DNA of 64,000 bases from NCBI RefSeq assembly GCF_028372415.1, contig NC_092872.1:260983008-261047007 (forward strand). The letters run 5' to 3'. A program made the position numbers and the translations under genes. Shown here one piece after another: positions 45,780 through 57,800 of this stretch; positions within the stretch are counted from its first letter, which is position 1; each line of letters starts with the position of its first letter. The notes under the pieces were generated by a model. The model did not search any database, had not been told where the DNA came from, and saw only the letters and a program-made list of their open reading frames with translations. The DNA comes from Notamacropus eugenii. Taxonomy: Eukaryota > Chordata > Mammalia > Diprotodontia > Macropodidae.

Positions 45780-45990
45780 AAGTTGTGTTTGTCCTTCATT
45801 CCTGAAGAGGACCATGACATCAAGATGATGACACGACTTGCAATTGACTTTGATGTGAGTGAGGGAGGGTTGTGCAAGGTCACCAAGCTCACTTTCTTCT
45901 TCTGAGCCATCTGGATCCAGTGGCCTGGTATTCATCAGGAGATTGGAGAATGCCCAGGATGCAATGCAGAACAATTACTATTTAGTTATT
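45780..45990 (+). mobile_element. Unnamed interspersed repeat
   Basis: GAAGAGGACCATGACATCAA, GACTTTGATGTGAGTGAGGG, GTGCAAGGTCACCAAGCTCA, TGGATCCAGTGGCCTGGTAT and GAATGCCCAGGATGCAATG. I recognise these as blocks recurring in marsupial genomes, but I cannot name the family with certainty. It makes the 99-codon frame at 45606-45905 a repeat-derived artefact. Confidence 0.5.
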
Positions 45991-46164
45991 GCATTTAGTA
46001 CGTTTAGTTAATTGTGGGCAGATAACTTTGAGGCTGCAAACCTAAGTGCCTAGAAAGGTACCGGTGCTTCCTATCAAAGGAGAAGGGGAAGGATTGGTTT
46101 GGCGTTTGTTTTGCGAAGAGGATAGAGGAAAGACTGATTTCCATCTTGGACTTGAGTTTGAGAT

Positions 46165-46510
46165 AATGTAGTTCCTAGAGTGCTCCCTCCTCCATGAAGC
46201 CTTCCCATGCTTCCTTCACTCTTCAGACCCACCCCCTGGTGGTGTCCCATCAGCCTCAGCTTCTCATTGTCACATTGTGTATGTCTCTCCTTTGTCCCCT
46301 ATCACATCTCATTTTGTATTAGATTTCTGTACAAGTATTTCTACATCCCCATCTTCAGCTGAAAGGATTACAGATCTCTTCAGGGTAGGGACAGCCTTTT
46401 TATTCCTCCTCATCCGTATCCCCAGTGAATGTATATAGCAGACCATACATCGAATTGACTTCTGTAAAACAGTAATATTTTGTGGTAGTGGATTGGTCAT
46501 CACTTAGTAA
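46165..46510 (+). mobile_element. L2 LINE 3' end
   Basis: CTCCTCCATGAAGCCTTCCC, CACATCTCATTTTGTATTAG, CTCTTCAGGGTAGGGACAGC. Diverged sense copy. Confidence 0.65.
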
Positions 46511-49321
46511 CTGCTTTGAGACGCTAAGTACTCAGTATTTACTGGTCAGCTGTCGTACATGAGTGCAGCACTATACTGGGGCTTTGGTCCTAGAAGACTG
46601 GAGAAAATGGGGGGGGGAGGGGGGGAGCAGTTACGTGTTGGGCAATCAAGTCTTTCAGCAAGTATTACATACAAGTGGGCACTATAGTTGGAGTTGGAGT
46701 TTTATTTGATTGACCAATTCGCTTTCCTTTCTACTGCTTCAGAATAGTGGTGTTACTTTTAAATTACCTTTTGAAAAAGTGAGTTACTTGTAAAGTTTTG
46801 AAATAGAAACTATTATCGGTAGAGAGAAGCCATGACACGATGTCTAACAATACTGGGTTCTTCAGTGATAATTTGGAAGGCACTGCTGTGAGTTGGCTTC
46901 CCTAATGGTTTACAGTCTCTCTGTACCATGGAATGTAAACCTCCAGACTTTTCTGAATGTGATAGGGCATATAGCTATCGTCTTTAACTGGGGGCCGGGA
47001 GGGAAGAGAAGTGTCTTGCCACAGTAAAATCTGGCCACAGTTGGGAACTTCAGTTGTACAAATTCACGTAGCTGCTGGGGAGACAGTGAAGAAATACTTG
47101 GTTTTTCTCTCCAACCATAGCAGTTTATTTTTAGACAATCTCAAATTAATCAAATTCATAAGACAAAAGTAAAGTCTTTAGATTTAGTTAAAATATTTTA
47201 ATATCAGAAGTACAGTTTCAAAAACTTTTAACAGTAGTTTATTATCAACAGATTTACACCAGACAGGAAAAACATCCTGCTCTTATTAGCACATATAAAG
47301 ACCCACATTCACTGGCTTTTTTTTTTCCAGTTTATGACCAGCTTCTCTATATAGACATAAGATAACTTTATTTCCAACACTTTGACATAATTAAATACTT
47401 TTTTCATACTAAGTGAACAGAAGGAAGACAGTTTTCAAGTCCCGAATTAAAAAGCACACTTACAGCCTCAGAAAAGCCCAATGAGAAGTTGCCACCTCCT
47501 GACCCACCGCTGACTCTCAAAATGGCATATATACAAGTAATACCACAGTGTAGCACCAGATTTTCTCCCATTTGTCTCCCCAACTAGTTTGCCCCCTTAC
47601 TTGCAGGGATCATACCCGTAATTAGGTGGATGAGTGACCATACCCCTCTAGACAATCTACACAGATGCACCATTCTGGGCCCTACCTTTCCACACTCCCT
47701 TACCCCCATACCTTCTCTTTCACCTCCCAACTTGAGTACCTTCATGTTTCCCTTCCTTCTCTTTCCTTAGGCATTTGGTGCCCTTTTGTCCTCTAGTTGC
47801 CCATAGCCCTTCCAATTCTGGGTCCAGCTCAGAATATAATTTAGACAGGCTGAGCTCTATTGGAATGCATTTGCTAAATAATAAATAGCAAAGGAAACTA
47901 TTAGTGTCAGTGATTGCAACTCCTGGTCTCCCTCAACTGTCCCAGGAGTCTGAATCCCAATGAAGCCACCTGTAGGAGAGGATCTTCAAATGGCACCCTT
48001 AGGTTTATTCTCCTTCTGGATGGAGGTTCTGAGCCTGGAGCGGGGAGGAGTTGGCTACTGCCTAATTCTCACCTTCATCCATCAGGCTCTCTGTCTAGGC
48101 TAAGGCTTTCTAAGACTCTTGAGGTTTGAATCTAAAAAAACCACCTGGATTGGGGGGGCCTTAAACCAGTCCTGTTTCTGCCATCTACTCCTTGCTCTAT
48201 AAATTCTTTTAACACCTTAATGGTGTCTCTTTTGAGCATATCAGATTAGCTTAGTTTCCGCTTTATTGATCACTTTTCAGTCATCTACTTTAAAAAATTT
48301 AAAAAGGGAACCCTTAACTGTGCCTTGGGATTTTGTGTGTGTGTGTGTGTGTGCGCGTGTGTGTGTGCGTGTGTATCCCATGCTACTGGGTAAGGCCTAA
48401 AATAGAAGCTAAATATTTTAAAAGAAATGCCTATTTATTAAATTAGTTACTGTACTTGTCTAATAGCAACCTTTTAAGGAATATGATTTGTATAAACATA
48501 GTCAGCATAAATTCAACATAAAGCATACATCCAGAAAGTATATTTGACATTTCTTTCAGGTTTAAGTTATAACAGCTTGTAGTACTGTTAACTGTTCCTT
48601 ACCAAATCCTTTTAATAAAATAGTACCAAGGTGAACCAGTCCAATCCCTAACAATAAACATAAATTAGTGTGCTGATCAAACTGAACTGAGTTTGGAAAA
48701 CTGTAGTATTTCCAGTAACTCAAATTGTTTTCTATTACAAAAGCCCATCTCTTTTAAAACCAGTATTTTTCCAGTGGTACCTTCCTAGACACTAAGAAGA
48801 ATGAAAATTAAAACCGGGAAAAGAAGCGGGCATGATGGGCATGAGCAGGTTGCAATGAGGTTGTTACCAAGGACAAAATAGTTTTATAACATATCCAACA
48901 AAAACATATATGACCAGGAAAAGAAGTAGTTACATAGCAACCTTTAGTAGAGAGATCCTAAAAAATATGGGCATATTCTGTAGTGGTGTATGAAAACAGA
49001 GCAAGCCTTAAGGAGCTGGAATCTGCATTGGTAGGGGGCAGGAGTACCCTCACCACTAAATCATTGGCTTATCCCATACACCTTCAAATTTTACTCCACA
49101 CAGTATAGTACTTAGTTTGTTTCTTATGTTGAGTGGCAGCCACAGTAAGTCCTCTTGCTTGTAGGCACTTCCATTGCCCTGGTCACCATCTTTCCTTAGT
49201 ATGTCAGACTCAGCTTTGTGCATAGTTAAGCTACAGGTGTCACTAGAATATATTGGAATATTAGCATTAACACACCCCCTGAGACTGGCACTTCTAGGAG
49301 AGATATACAAGTAGTAGTCAC
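46511..49321. other. HERC4-SIRT1 intergenic region
   Basis: Contains a G-run (about 46607-46626), AT-rich sequence at 47100-47460 with three TTTATT (reverse AATAAA) hexamers, C-rich sequence at 47580-47830, and a (TG)n run at 48334-48374. No host coding sequence was recognised. An extended SIRT1 3' UTR cannot be excluded. Confidence 0.45.
48334..48374. repeat. (TG)n/(CG) microsatellite
   Basis: About 20 alternating GT units with three GC interruptions; an alternating purine-pyrimidine tract. Confidence 0.9.
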
Positions 49322-49470
49322 ATGGCAGCCTTGGGGTTGGGAATCTCAGGAAACCTGGGTTCTAGTCCTGCCTCTTCCATCAGAATCAGACATCCACTTA
49401 CTATCTGGGGGCATGTTTCTTCATCTATTAAAAGTGCCATGTCTTGTGACAATTTAGGAATACCAAGGTG
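49322..49470 (+). mobile_element. SINE fragment
   Basis: CTGGGTTCTAGTCCTGCCTC, ACTTACTATCTGGGGGCATG, TTCTTCATCTATTAAAAGTG. Lies just beyond the inferred SIRT1 3' end. Confidence 0.55.
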
Positions 49471-49581
49471 CCTGCTATTTACTCGGAGGAGAGGTGGGAA
49501 AACCCCTCAGTTTCATCAAATAATTAGTGTAGTTGGAAAAATGCAAGTGTCTAACAGAAAGAAAAAAGTCAAATGACAATT

Positions 49582-49587
49582 TTTAAT
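49582..49587 (-). terminator. SIRT1 candidate poly(A) signal
   Basis: ATTAAA on the - strand, in the context AAAGTCTATTAAAAATTGTC, followed within about 25 nt by TTTGACTTTTTTC, a plausible downstream U-rich element. An AATAAA pair also lies at about 50110-50125 (reverse) and could serve a shorter isoform. Confidence 0.5.
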
Positions 49588-49961
49588 AGACTTTAACAGG
49601 GTGTACAAGTATAAAACACTGGTTTTGTATTTCAAAAGTTGCAGGGAGCCAGTCATTTTAAACAGTCTACAAAACATATGCCAGTAGATTACATAAAAGA
49701 CACTATATATACAATATAAAAAGAGCTGAAAACAATCCTCACTGTAAAAATAATTTAAAACAGAAATCTTTCCATTTAAAATATCATCTATAGCACAAAC
49801 ACATTGTATCATGCAAATGAAAACTAAACACACTGCATTCTTTAGTGGAACCAAATGCAAATGAGGTTTGAGATCTTTTAGAATTTAGACTTCAAGACAA
49901 CATGCCAACATCTTTTTAGATTAACAAATGTCCATTCCTGAAACACAAATTTCAGTTTCTC

Positions 49962-49986
49962 TGGCAGTTACGGTCCTAATTGGTGT
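49962..49986 (-). promoter_or_regulatory. miR-34 family target site in the SIRT1 3' UTR
   Basis: Read on -, the site is ACACCAATTAGGACC-GTAACTGCCA. The last seven bases, ACTGCCA, pair with the miR-34a seed, and the upstream bases closely follow the published human site (ACACCCAGCTAGGACC-ATTACTGCCA) with few changes. In human cells miR-34a represses SIRT1 through this site. Confidence 0.75.
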
Positions 49987-50449
49987 CTTATGCTTAAAGA
50001 ACAGCTACAATTTCAAAACCCTTACTATAAACACTGTAATAAATATTAAAGCAAAGTATGAATAATCTGTAGTTTTGGAGTCATGTTGAAAAAAGTGGTT
50101 TGGAAAATAAATGCTTTATTTATTGTGCAATTTTATAAAATATGAACTTCAGAAAGCTGGAAAATCTTTAGCTGAGGAACTGAGATGTAGTTTTAAGGCA
50201 GGCTACATGACATTTAAACAAAGCTATGTTCTAGGAACTAGTTCCATTCACTGACTATGCTGTTAGGGATCATGGCAAACTGTCATGCTAGACTAGAAAT
50301 CGACCTTTCTCCAAAGCTGGAGATGTGCGTGACCTCCAAGAGGCATACTTTCTGGCAGACTATACTGAATGTTGCATTGCTTTGGAATTATAATCAGCTT
50401 CCTGTCACTTTCCTGTGGTATTAGGGAAGGGAAAACAGCAGTCTAAAAA

Positions 50450-50560
50450 CATATATATATATTTATTATATATGTGACACATTTATATATATAAATATAT
50501 ATATACACACACACATATATCATATGCATATAAACATACACATACATATATATGAGAGAG
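50450..50560. repeat. AT/AC microsatellite in the SIRT1 3' UTR
   Basis: About 110 bp of TA, CA and ATAC units with short interruptions, transcribed as part of the SIRT1 3' UTR. Likely length-polymorphic. Confidence 0.85.
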
Positions 50561-51181
50561 AACACTCTCCCCTGTTAGAAGTACCATTACTATGAATCCA
50601 GAAAAGCTCTGCACAGTCACATCTTGGCAGTTTAACACTGATGGAAAAGGACCAATGCAAGCTGTACCACAGTGACAGAGGCATCTTCTAAACCAAGGGG
50701 ATTCAGCTAGGCACCTCATACTGAAACATTTCCAAAGCATTTTTAGCCAAGTTTTTTTTTCTCCCATGTTAGCTTTATGAGCCAATGCAAGCAATACTAA
50801 CCCATCCACAGGAAATTTGAAAAGCCTTCTTTGTTTTCCTGATCATCTCTTCAGCCCCATGTCTTATGAAAGCAAAGACTTTTGGTGCTTTCCCATCAAC
50901 TTCAATCTATAAACATTATATGTTTTTGAGACAAAAAAATTAAAATTAGCTGCCACTAAAGTCTTTGAAAATGCCAGTGTTTTTAAAGGGGGGGCTACTT
51001 TGTTGAATAAAAAATTTAGTAGAACAGAAGCATGAAGATATGAAACAACCATTCAAAATGTTACAAAGAAAAAATACATGTGAAAAATACCAGTCTTTGG
51101 TCTAGATTAGCTGTTCCCTTTATATTAATTTAACATCCAATGGCTTTTGGAAAACTTTAAAATGCTGAAATTCACTAGGTA

Positions 51182-51201
51182 CCCCCCCCGCCCTCCCCCC
51201 C
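51182..51201 (-). promoter_or_regulatory. Candidate G-quadruplex tract in the SIRT1 3' UTR
   Basis: On the sense (-) strand the run is G7-A-G3-C-G8, about 310-325 nt after the stop. Three G-runs, of which the long ones can split, allow four G-triplets with one-base loops. Structure is inferred from composition only. Confidence 0.5.
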
Positions 51202-51507
51202 AAAAACTATATATACATACAGATGCATTATCACCCAAAATGAATCTTGGAAAAAAGTGAACATAGTGACTAATAGCTGACTAAAGATACTTAGTACCTT
51301 ACCTTTCTTTTAAAAAAGTTAGTGTTGAGTGTACAATTATAGAATTACTGAAAAAGTAAAAATTATACATGAAAATCTGGCTTAACTGTCTATAAACACC
51401 ACACCCTTATAGTTTTCCTTGCTCTCAAGTTCAGAAGTAAACATTCATTCTGACATGCCAAAGTTCCTAATGCTGGTGGAAAAGTTCCTGTAACCAGGCA
51501 GATGACA

Positions 51508-51833
51508 TTATAATCTGTTCGGTGACTGGTCAACTTCTGCTGCTTCATCCTTGACAGACACAGCTTCACTGATCGCACATGGCTCATCTCGGTCACACAC
51601 AAAGCCAGGGCCGCCTCTCTCCGGGACTTCAGCATCCTCCTCCAAGCCATTATAGAATTCTTCCATCTCACTCTCGTCCTCCATTGGTTCTTCTAAGCTT
51701 GGACTGTGGCAGGTTCCACTGTCACTATTACTGCCACAAGAACTGGAGGACAGGACGTCATCTTCAGAGTCTGAGTAGACCTCAGCGCCATGAAAAATAT
51801 AACGATTTGGTGGTAAAAAGAGGTACTGGTTAC
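51508..51833 (-). CDS. SIRT1: SIRT1 terminal exon
   Basis: 326 nt after the acceptor TGATTTTAAG. Completes Gly and reads [20 protein letters not shown], then [40 protein letters not shown], and a diverged tail ending [17 protein letters not shown]. The first block is the segment that packs onto the catalytic core and supports activity in human SIRT1. The tail is shorter and differs from human (…VTDMNYPSNKS). Confidence 0.97.
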
Positions 51834-54800
51834 CTTAAAATCAGATTGTGAGACAAAAGGGAGAGTGATATTATTTTCTGCTCACAAAAATAAGCTCATA
51901 CGTCTATTGTTTCTGGTTATGCAGATGCAAATTTATTCCATTATAAAATAACAACTAAATTGTAAGGGAAAAACAGCTAATCACCTCTTCTGGCAGCCTA
52001 GAGAGATATGGATGTTACTTAAATTTCAGGGGGACCTCTTTTCAGATCTCTCATTTTAAAAGACAAAGGATTTTCTCCAGAAAGATGGTTCATGATTCCT
52101 CTTTTTTAAAAAAAGTGGTTAACATCTCTATCCTCTCTTTGGCTTTGCTTACTTACCCAACATGTTCAATGCTAAGTAGAGACTTGTATCTTCTGAGTTT
52201 TCACTAATGAGGCCAACAGCAACGTTTGCCTTAACTAATGAATAATCCTAGCATGGAGAGTCATTTCCATTCCACTAAAACATGATTTTGTCTGAGAAAC
52301 AGCCAAAAGGATTTTAAGAGACGGGACGGATGGACAACTATACCGAAACATGTTCTAACAGTCTCACTCAAATTTGAAATAGGAAGTTACAAGTAAAGGA
52401 GCAGGGGAAGGGGGAGGAAATAAATATTTATATTATATGCTTTACAAATATCTCACACTCTATCTCATTAGGCCCTCCTCAACTTAAAAACAATATTCAA
52501 AACCTTTTCCCAAAGGATTAAAGAAGTCAGACATACTGGGCCCCAGGCAAGTCTGTGAATGAATGAATGACTTCAATCTGTTAAGCACCTGAATTTACAG
52601 CACAGACCTAACAATATAACCCTAATTGCTATGCACACCAATATTTCAAAGGTAACCTTTTAAAGTTGTGTACCTAGAGATCTATCCTAGTGATGGGGGC
52701 ACTAGGGGGTACAGGTGGGAAAGGAGGGGAGGTGGGTGGGGATGGGACACCTCAGGTCTGAAGCTGGAACAAAACTGTCCTGCTCTTAGAATCCCAAAGC
52801 ATTTGTACTCCAGTCCCCAAGAAAATTCCCCGGGCACCTGCTTTGGTTTTGAAGGCCCAATTCCATTTCTACTCCACTTCATTCCTTGTAGTTTTAACTG
52901 CTTCCCTTCCCTCTGGTCCCTAAAGGAAGCAAAAGCCTTTTCAAGTTTCCAAGGTTCTTATCTTTAACAATAATGGGGAGAGGAATGAGTAGAAATTTTC
53001 TCACATCCCCCATTCTCTTCCCTGCATCCCTACTGAGGTCACACAGAAAGGGCATATTTGAGCACCCAAAGGTGTAAGAATAATTCTGTACTTCAGAGGA
53101 AGCCCTCAAGCAAGTAGGTTATTTCCTTGCAGGACTCAAAGCTTTGCAGTAAGGGGAAAATGACATCATAAAAGAGTGTTGGAACATTACCCTCCCCTAC
53201 CCCCACCAAAAACCACTGCTGGCAAGGTAACAAAATGGGGGCTGAGAAAAAGAGACAGGATCGAAGCAGCAGAGAAAATCCCAAGCAGGGAGTAGTTCCA
53301 GACACCTGCCCAGGACAGCTGTTCGGTAGGAGAGGCCCCTGAGCAGAGTTTCCTGCCATACAGGATGCTGCAGAGTCCCTCTCAGCCAGGAGACCAAGTA
53401 ATTACTGCTGCAATACTTCCAGAATCCACAATTTCATCCAGCTGGGCCCTCCAGACCAGTCTGCAGCCCATCCCCTTTCCTAACTGTATGTACTTCTGTG
53501 GTCAAAAAACAAACTGTAAACCAGCTTAGTTGGTGACAAGTCAAAGTACCCAGGGACCAAAGGGAAGGAAAACACTTTTGCCCAAAGTGCTTCATTTCTC
53601 TCTTGTGGGCACAGCTTCATACCTACCAGAAACACAAACCTATGTGGAAATCTACAGAAATAAGACTTACTAGGAGCAGGTGGGGATCATAAATGACTCT
53701 TAGTGGTTATCTGGTCTACCTCCTGAAGCATTTGTAGGCACTGGGCAGTCTTTTGATTTTCCATTATAGAGGGAAAAAAACAAATGAAAAGGAGGCCATT
53801 GCTTTTCAAACACTATTATGAGTGGTGGGGGAAGGCACAAGCCCTGAGTAATCATACCCCATTAATGGCCTTCCCCAAGTGGAAGTTATAAAAACTCTCC
53901 CCAACATTCAGTTAGGGCACTGAGTGGCATTCAGCTCCAAAGTGGATTCATGTCAATGCTGATTCTCCCTTGAAGCAGTTCTGTAGATATAGGAAGCTGG
54001 CTGCGTCTAAAGATGATAAACCTTCATTAGCAGCATCTCGAAGACTTTTTCCTTGCCTGTTCCACTGGGCCAATTTCATAGCAAAGAAGTCAGGCTTATT
54101 TACAGAGGATTTCTGAGAAATGAGTGTCAGGAGCGGGCAAAGAATGAAAATGAGAGGAATTCCTTATAATCCAGGCTACTAGATTTAGGGGAGATGCATA
54201 TTTTGAGAAAATGTCTACTGGTGCCATACTCACTTCATACCATTCCTGGTGAGTGATCACTTTCCTATGAAGTGCTGGGAGGTGAGACCCCATAAGGAGC
54301 TAGGGCTGCTGGGTGTCCTGGCTCTATCCTTAAACTTGTGAGTCTGGCTGAGTCATTATCCTTTCTTCCTCCTCCATTTTGTGCATGGCTGATGCTTTCC
54401 TTATAACACGTCCTACAATAGCTTTTGTAGTCTCAATGCATCCTCTACCAATAGTCCCACCCAACTACTGAGTACAGTTCTCGTAACTCACCTGCCAAGA
54501 TGCCATGTTACACAGGTTATGCATATGACCAAGTTTTCTAAGCAGATCAACACCAATTACTCACCATCAAGTCGCTTACTGATCTGCTCTTTCACAAGTC
54601 TATTGGGCCAGCATTTCCTCAGTGTTTCCACAACGGAAGTTCTTTCATTTTTCTCTCTATTCTCCCCACTGTTGGCTCCAGGATCCTCCAGCTGTTCTGT
54701 AATACTCGCAGGGTGTCCTGAAGATGCTCGCCCCTCTGGCAGTGGCTTCTCTGCCTTGCAGACCCCCCCTGATGTGGCCCCATCCTTGGAATCCCCGGGT

Positions 54801-57800
54801 CTCCCCTCAGTTGCCCAAGAGTCTGGCGGGGAAGTTCTGCCGGGGGAACTAGAGTCTTCGGAAATATTAAGAGGCGTGGGGGGCAATCCCACCCAATGAG
54901 CGCTGAACTCTCTCTGGGTTCGTGGAGGCTTTTCCGTAATCTCTGAAAGCTTTGTTGGGTTAGAGCAGAGCCGGCTGTATTCACCACCCAGCCGCTGGCA
55001 GAGCTCATTAATGATGACATCACAGTCCCCCAGAAGCTCAACATCAAAGTGCAGGTGAGGCAGGGGTTCCCTGTTAATCAGGATCTGAGGCACTTCATGG
55101 GGTATGGAACCTGGGAACAATAGAACAAAGGGTCATGAAAAAGTGCAACCAGACAAAGAACCAGAGCCCACAGCCCACATCTAACTAGACTGTGCAGACC
55201 TAAACTGACTGACAAGGACTCCTTCCTGGACCTAGTCAACAAGAGAAAACACTCAACGTAGTGTTGGCTAATTTGGGAGTTAGTGGACAGCTTCGAAGCC
55301 TTCTAGAAACCCTTACAACGTGGAAAGGCCCACACTTCACTTCAAGTGACAGGCACAAAAATAACGGAAAACTCATATTAACCAAAATATAGGCCCTACT
55401 TTTCCCCCCAAAACTTTCATGGCCTCAAATGTGTTTTTAAGAAAATGACAACAAAAAAGGATGGAAAACAATGATGAGAAATAGCAATAAAACGTTGACT
55501 GGATGGGAAAGAATGTAAAACACTTCAACAAACATTAAATGCCTTTTATAAGCAAAACACTGACTGAGCTTATGAGGACCAAAGAACAACCCAGCGCCCG
55601 CACAAATCAAAATGTTCCTGCCCCGAAGGGCTTTCATTCTGTTGGAGCAATAAAACATTTGCAGTGAACTAAGCAGAGCCTCTTTAAAAATTGGACTTAA
55701 TCAATGTGAACTGTCATTTGACCCATGAACATTGCATCCCTTTCATGCTTCCAACAGAGTTCAATAATTTAATGTGTTTTAAAATGATCACTTTCATAAT
55801 GTATATGAAATACACATGTGTATATTTTTCCTTTCAAAGAGAGATTATTTGGGGTATATGGCTTATATGTGTCGCTAACCTATCATTGTATCCCAAACAT
55901 ATACTAAAGTATATTACAAATAAACAGCCCTGTTAATAATATGTTTTCACAGTAATTCCTGCCTTTAGGACCAACTATATTTAAAGGCACAGACTTTTCA
56001 AACTTCTCATGATAGTGAAATAAAATAAATTATTTAGATCACAACAGAAAAAGTACAGTGATGACAGAACTACAAGCTTCCTTCCCCATCACTGACATAA
56101 GGTTTGCCCATGTTCAATCTTTTTCTATAATGAGTAAGAAGTAGTCATTTTAAACCTGGTGTTCTGACCTACTAAATTTTCCACAACAATACATATCAGT
56201 CTGAATTTATCAAACCCTGAAATAAGTCAAGTTCAAGTTTTGTGGGTTCTCTTAAGCTTAAGTTTTTAAATCTGAAAAAGTAGCTACAGTGAAACCTTCA
56301 TTCATCACTTAACAATAAGTTTACATTTATGAGTTACTTTACAAGTAAGGTGCTTATTTCATGAGAATCCAGTAAAGAATGGTACTTTGTATATCTTTAG
56401 AGTCCTGTATAAATGAGGATGATCACCACATCTTGTCCATGGTTACACAGGAAGTGGCAGAGCAGGGATCTGACGTAAGATTCACTAACAACTGAGATAA
56501 AAAGGTCCACCTAGAACCTAGGGTGTGTATCCAGACATATGATGACACCCTGCCAAGATGAAAGTGGGTATCCATTGACTAGGGAATAGTTAACCAATTT
56601 GTGGTGTTGAAAATAATGGAGTATTATAGTACTGCAAGAAATGAATATGAAGAAATCTGAGAAACTGAGGAAGATTTGTGTGAGGTGCTATAGAGCAAAA
56701 TATTTTGAATAATTTATGCAATGACTACAAAAACATAAAGGACGACAGCAGCAAAAGCCTTCAGAACTCTGATAACCCAGTAACCAGAGAGTTAAGGCAT
56801 GGAGGTGATGGGCTATGGGGACAGTGTCAACTTTACGTTTTTAGACATATCCAATGTGACCATTTGTGTTGTTTAATTATATTTCTTAGGTACAAGGAGG
56901 ATGACTGTCACTGAGAACTGACTAATGTTTTAAAAGGGCTGGGGGAAGGGGGGGTTACATCAAAAGAGTGACAAAGAGAAAGGTTAAAATTAAATTTCTT
57001 TTAAACTTCCAAGGGCTTATCAACCTTGATGGGAAGCACACAGTTCTGGTGATTTCCATGTACACGAATGATGCTATTAGAAGGACCCAAGAAAATCAAG
57101 ATGGGGTGGGAGGGCCAGGCAATGTTTTAGATCACTGCTGCCAAATGAAGACAAGAGCTTCAGAAGAGTCAAAGGAAGCACATGTTTAAGAGGATGGATG
57201 ATATATGAGACCCAGAGCTAGATTTCTGGACCACAGCTCGAATTGGGGGGAATGGGCTTTCTTGCTCAGAGATGTAGTACATCTACACTGGGCTAGTGAA
57301 CACTATTGGCCTCCAGACCTGAAAGTCAAATCAAAAGGACTATGGACAGAAAGAATGACCCGTTGGAAAGGGGGTTGGGGAGAAAGGTGAAGGGGTAATG
57401 CTGATGCAGAGCTTCAATATAGAGAATAACTAAAACAAAAGAAGAAATGATAGAAACACCAACAAATTAACAGTAGACAAAAATCCAAGAAAGGAATCGC
57501 CTACATCCCAGAGAAGCAGATCCTCCCACAAAGGTAAATTTGAGCTCTCAGATATTACTGACTTTGTGGGATGAGACCCACGACTGATCTCTGGTTCTTG
57601 AAGACCTTCTATTATTCTAAAGGGAAAGAATGATGAAAGGGAGTTAGGGTGTTAGATAGAGGTTTAGAGGAGCAGCACATGGACTAAGAGAATGCACCAA
57701 GGTGGAGAAACCCAGAAATCAGGTGAGCAAAATATGGATAAAACGTGCTGGAGGCAAAAAACGAATCTACAGTCTCAGATTCTAGTATAGGCCACCTGGT

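Larger units (their letters stand above)
49560..51507 (-). other. SIRT1: SIRT1 3' UTR
   Basis: Follows the TAA stop on -. It ends near an ATTAAA signal (+ TTTAAT at 49582-49587), with T-rich sequence downstream. It holds a miR-34-type site at 49962-49986 resembling the known human site, a second ACTGCCA at 50631-50625, an AT/AC microsatellite at 50450-50560 and a G-rich tract at 51201-51182. The unconfirmed 3' end is inferred from the signal and from resemblance to the human UTR end. Confidence 0.7.

Noticed and set aside
45606..45905. 99-codon + strand frame between HERC4 and SIRT1
   Set aside because: Its last third is an interspersed repeat recurring in marsupial genomes. No start context, splice structure or homology supports a gene.
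54519..54899. 126-codon + strand frame near 54.5-54.9 kb
   Set aside because: It is the antisense of the SIRT1 penultimate exon.
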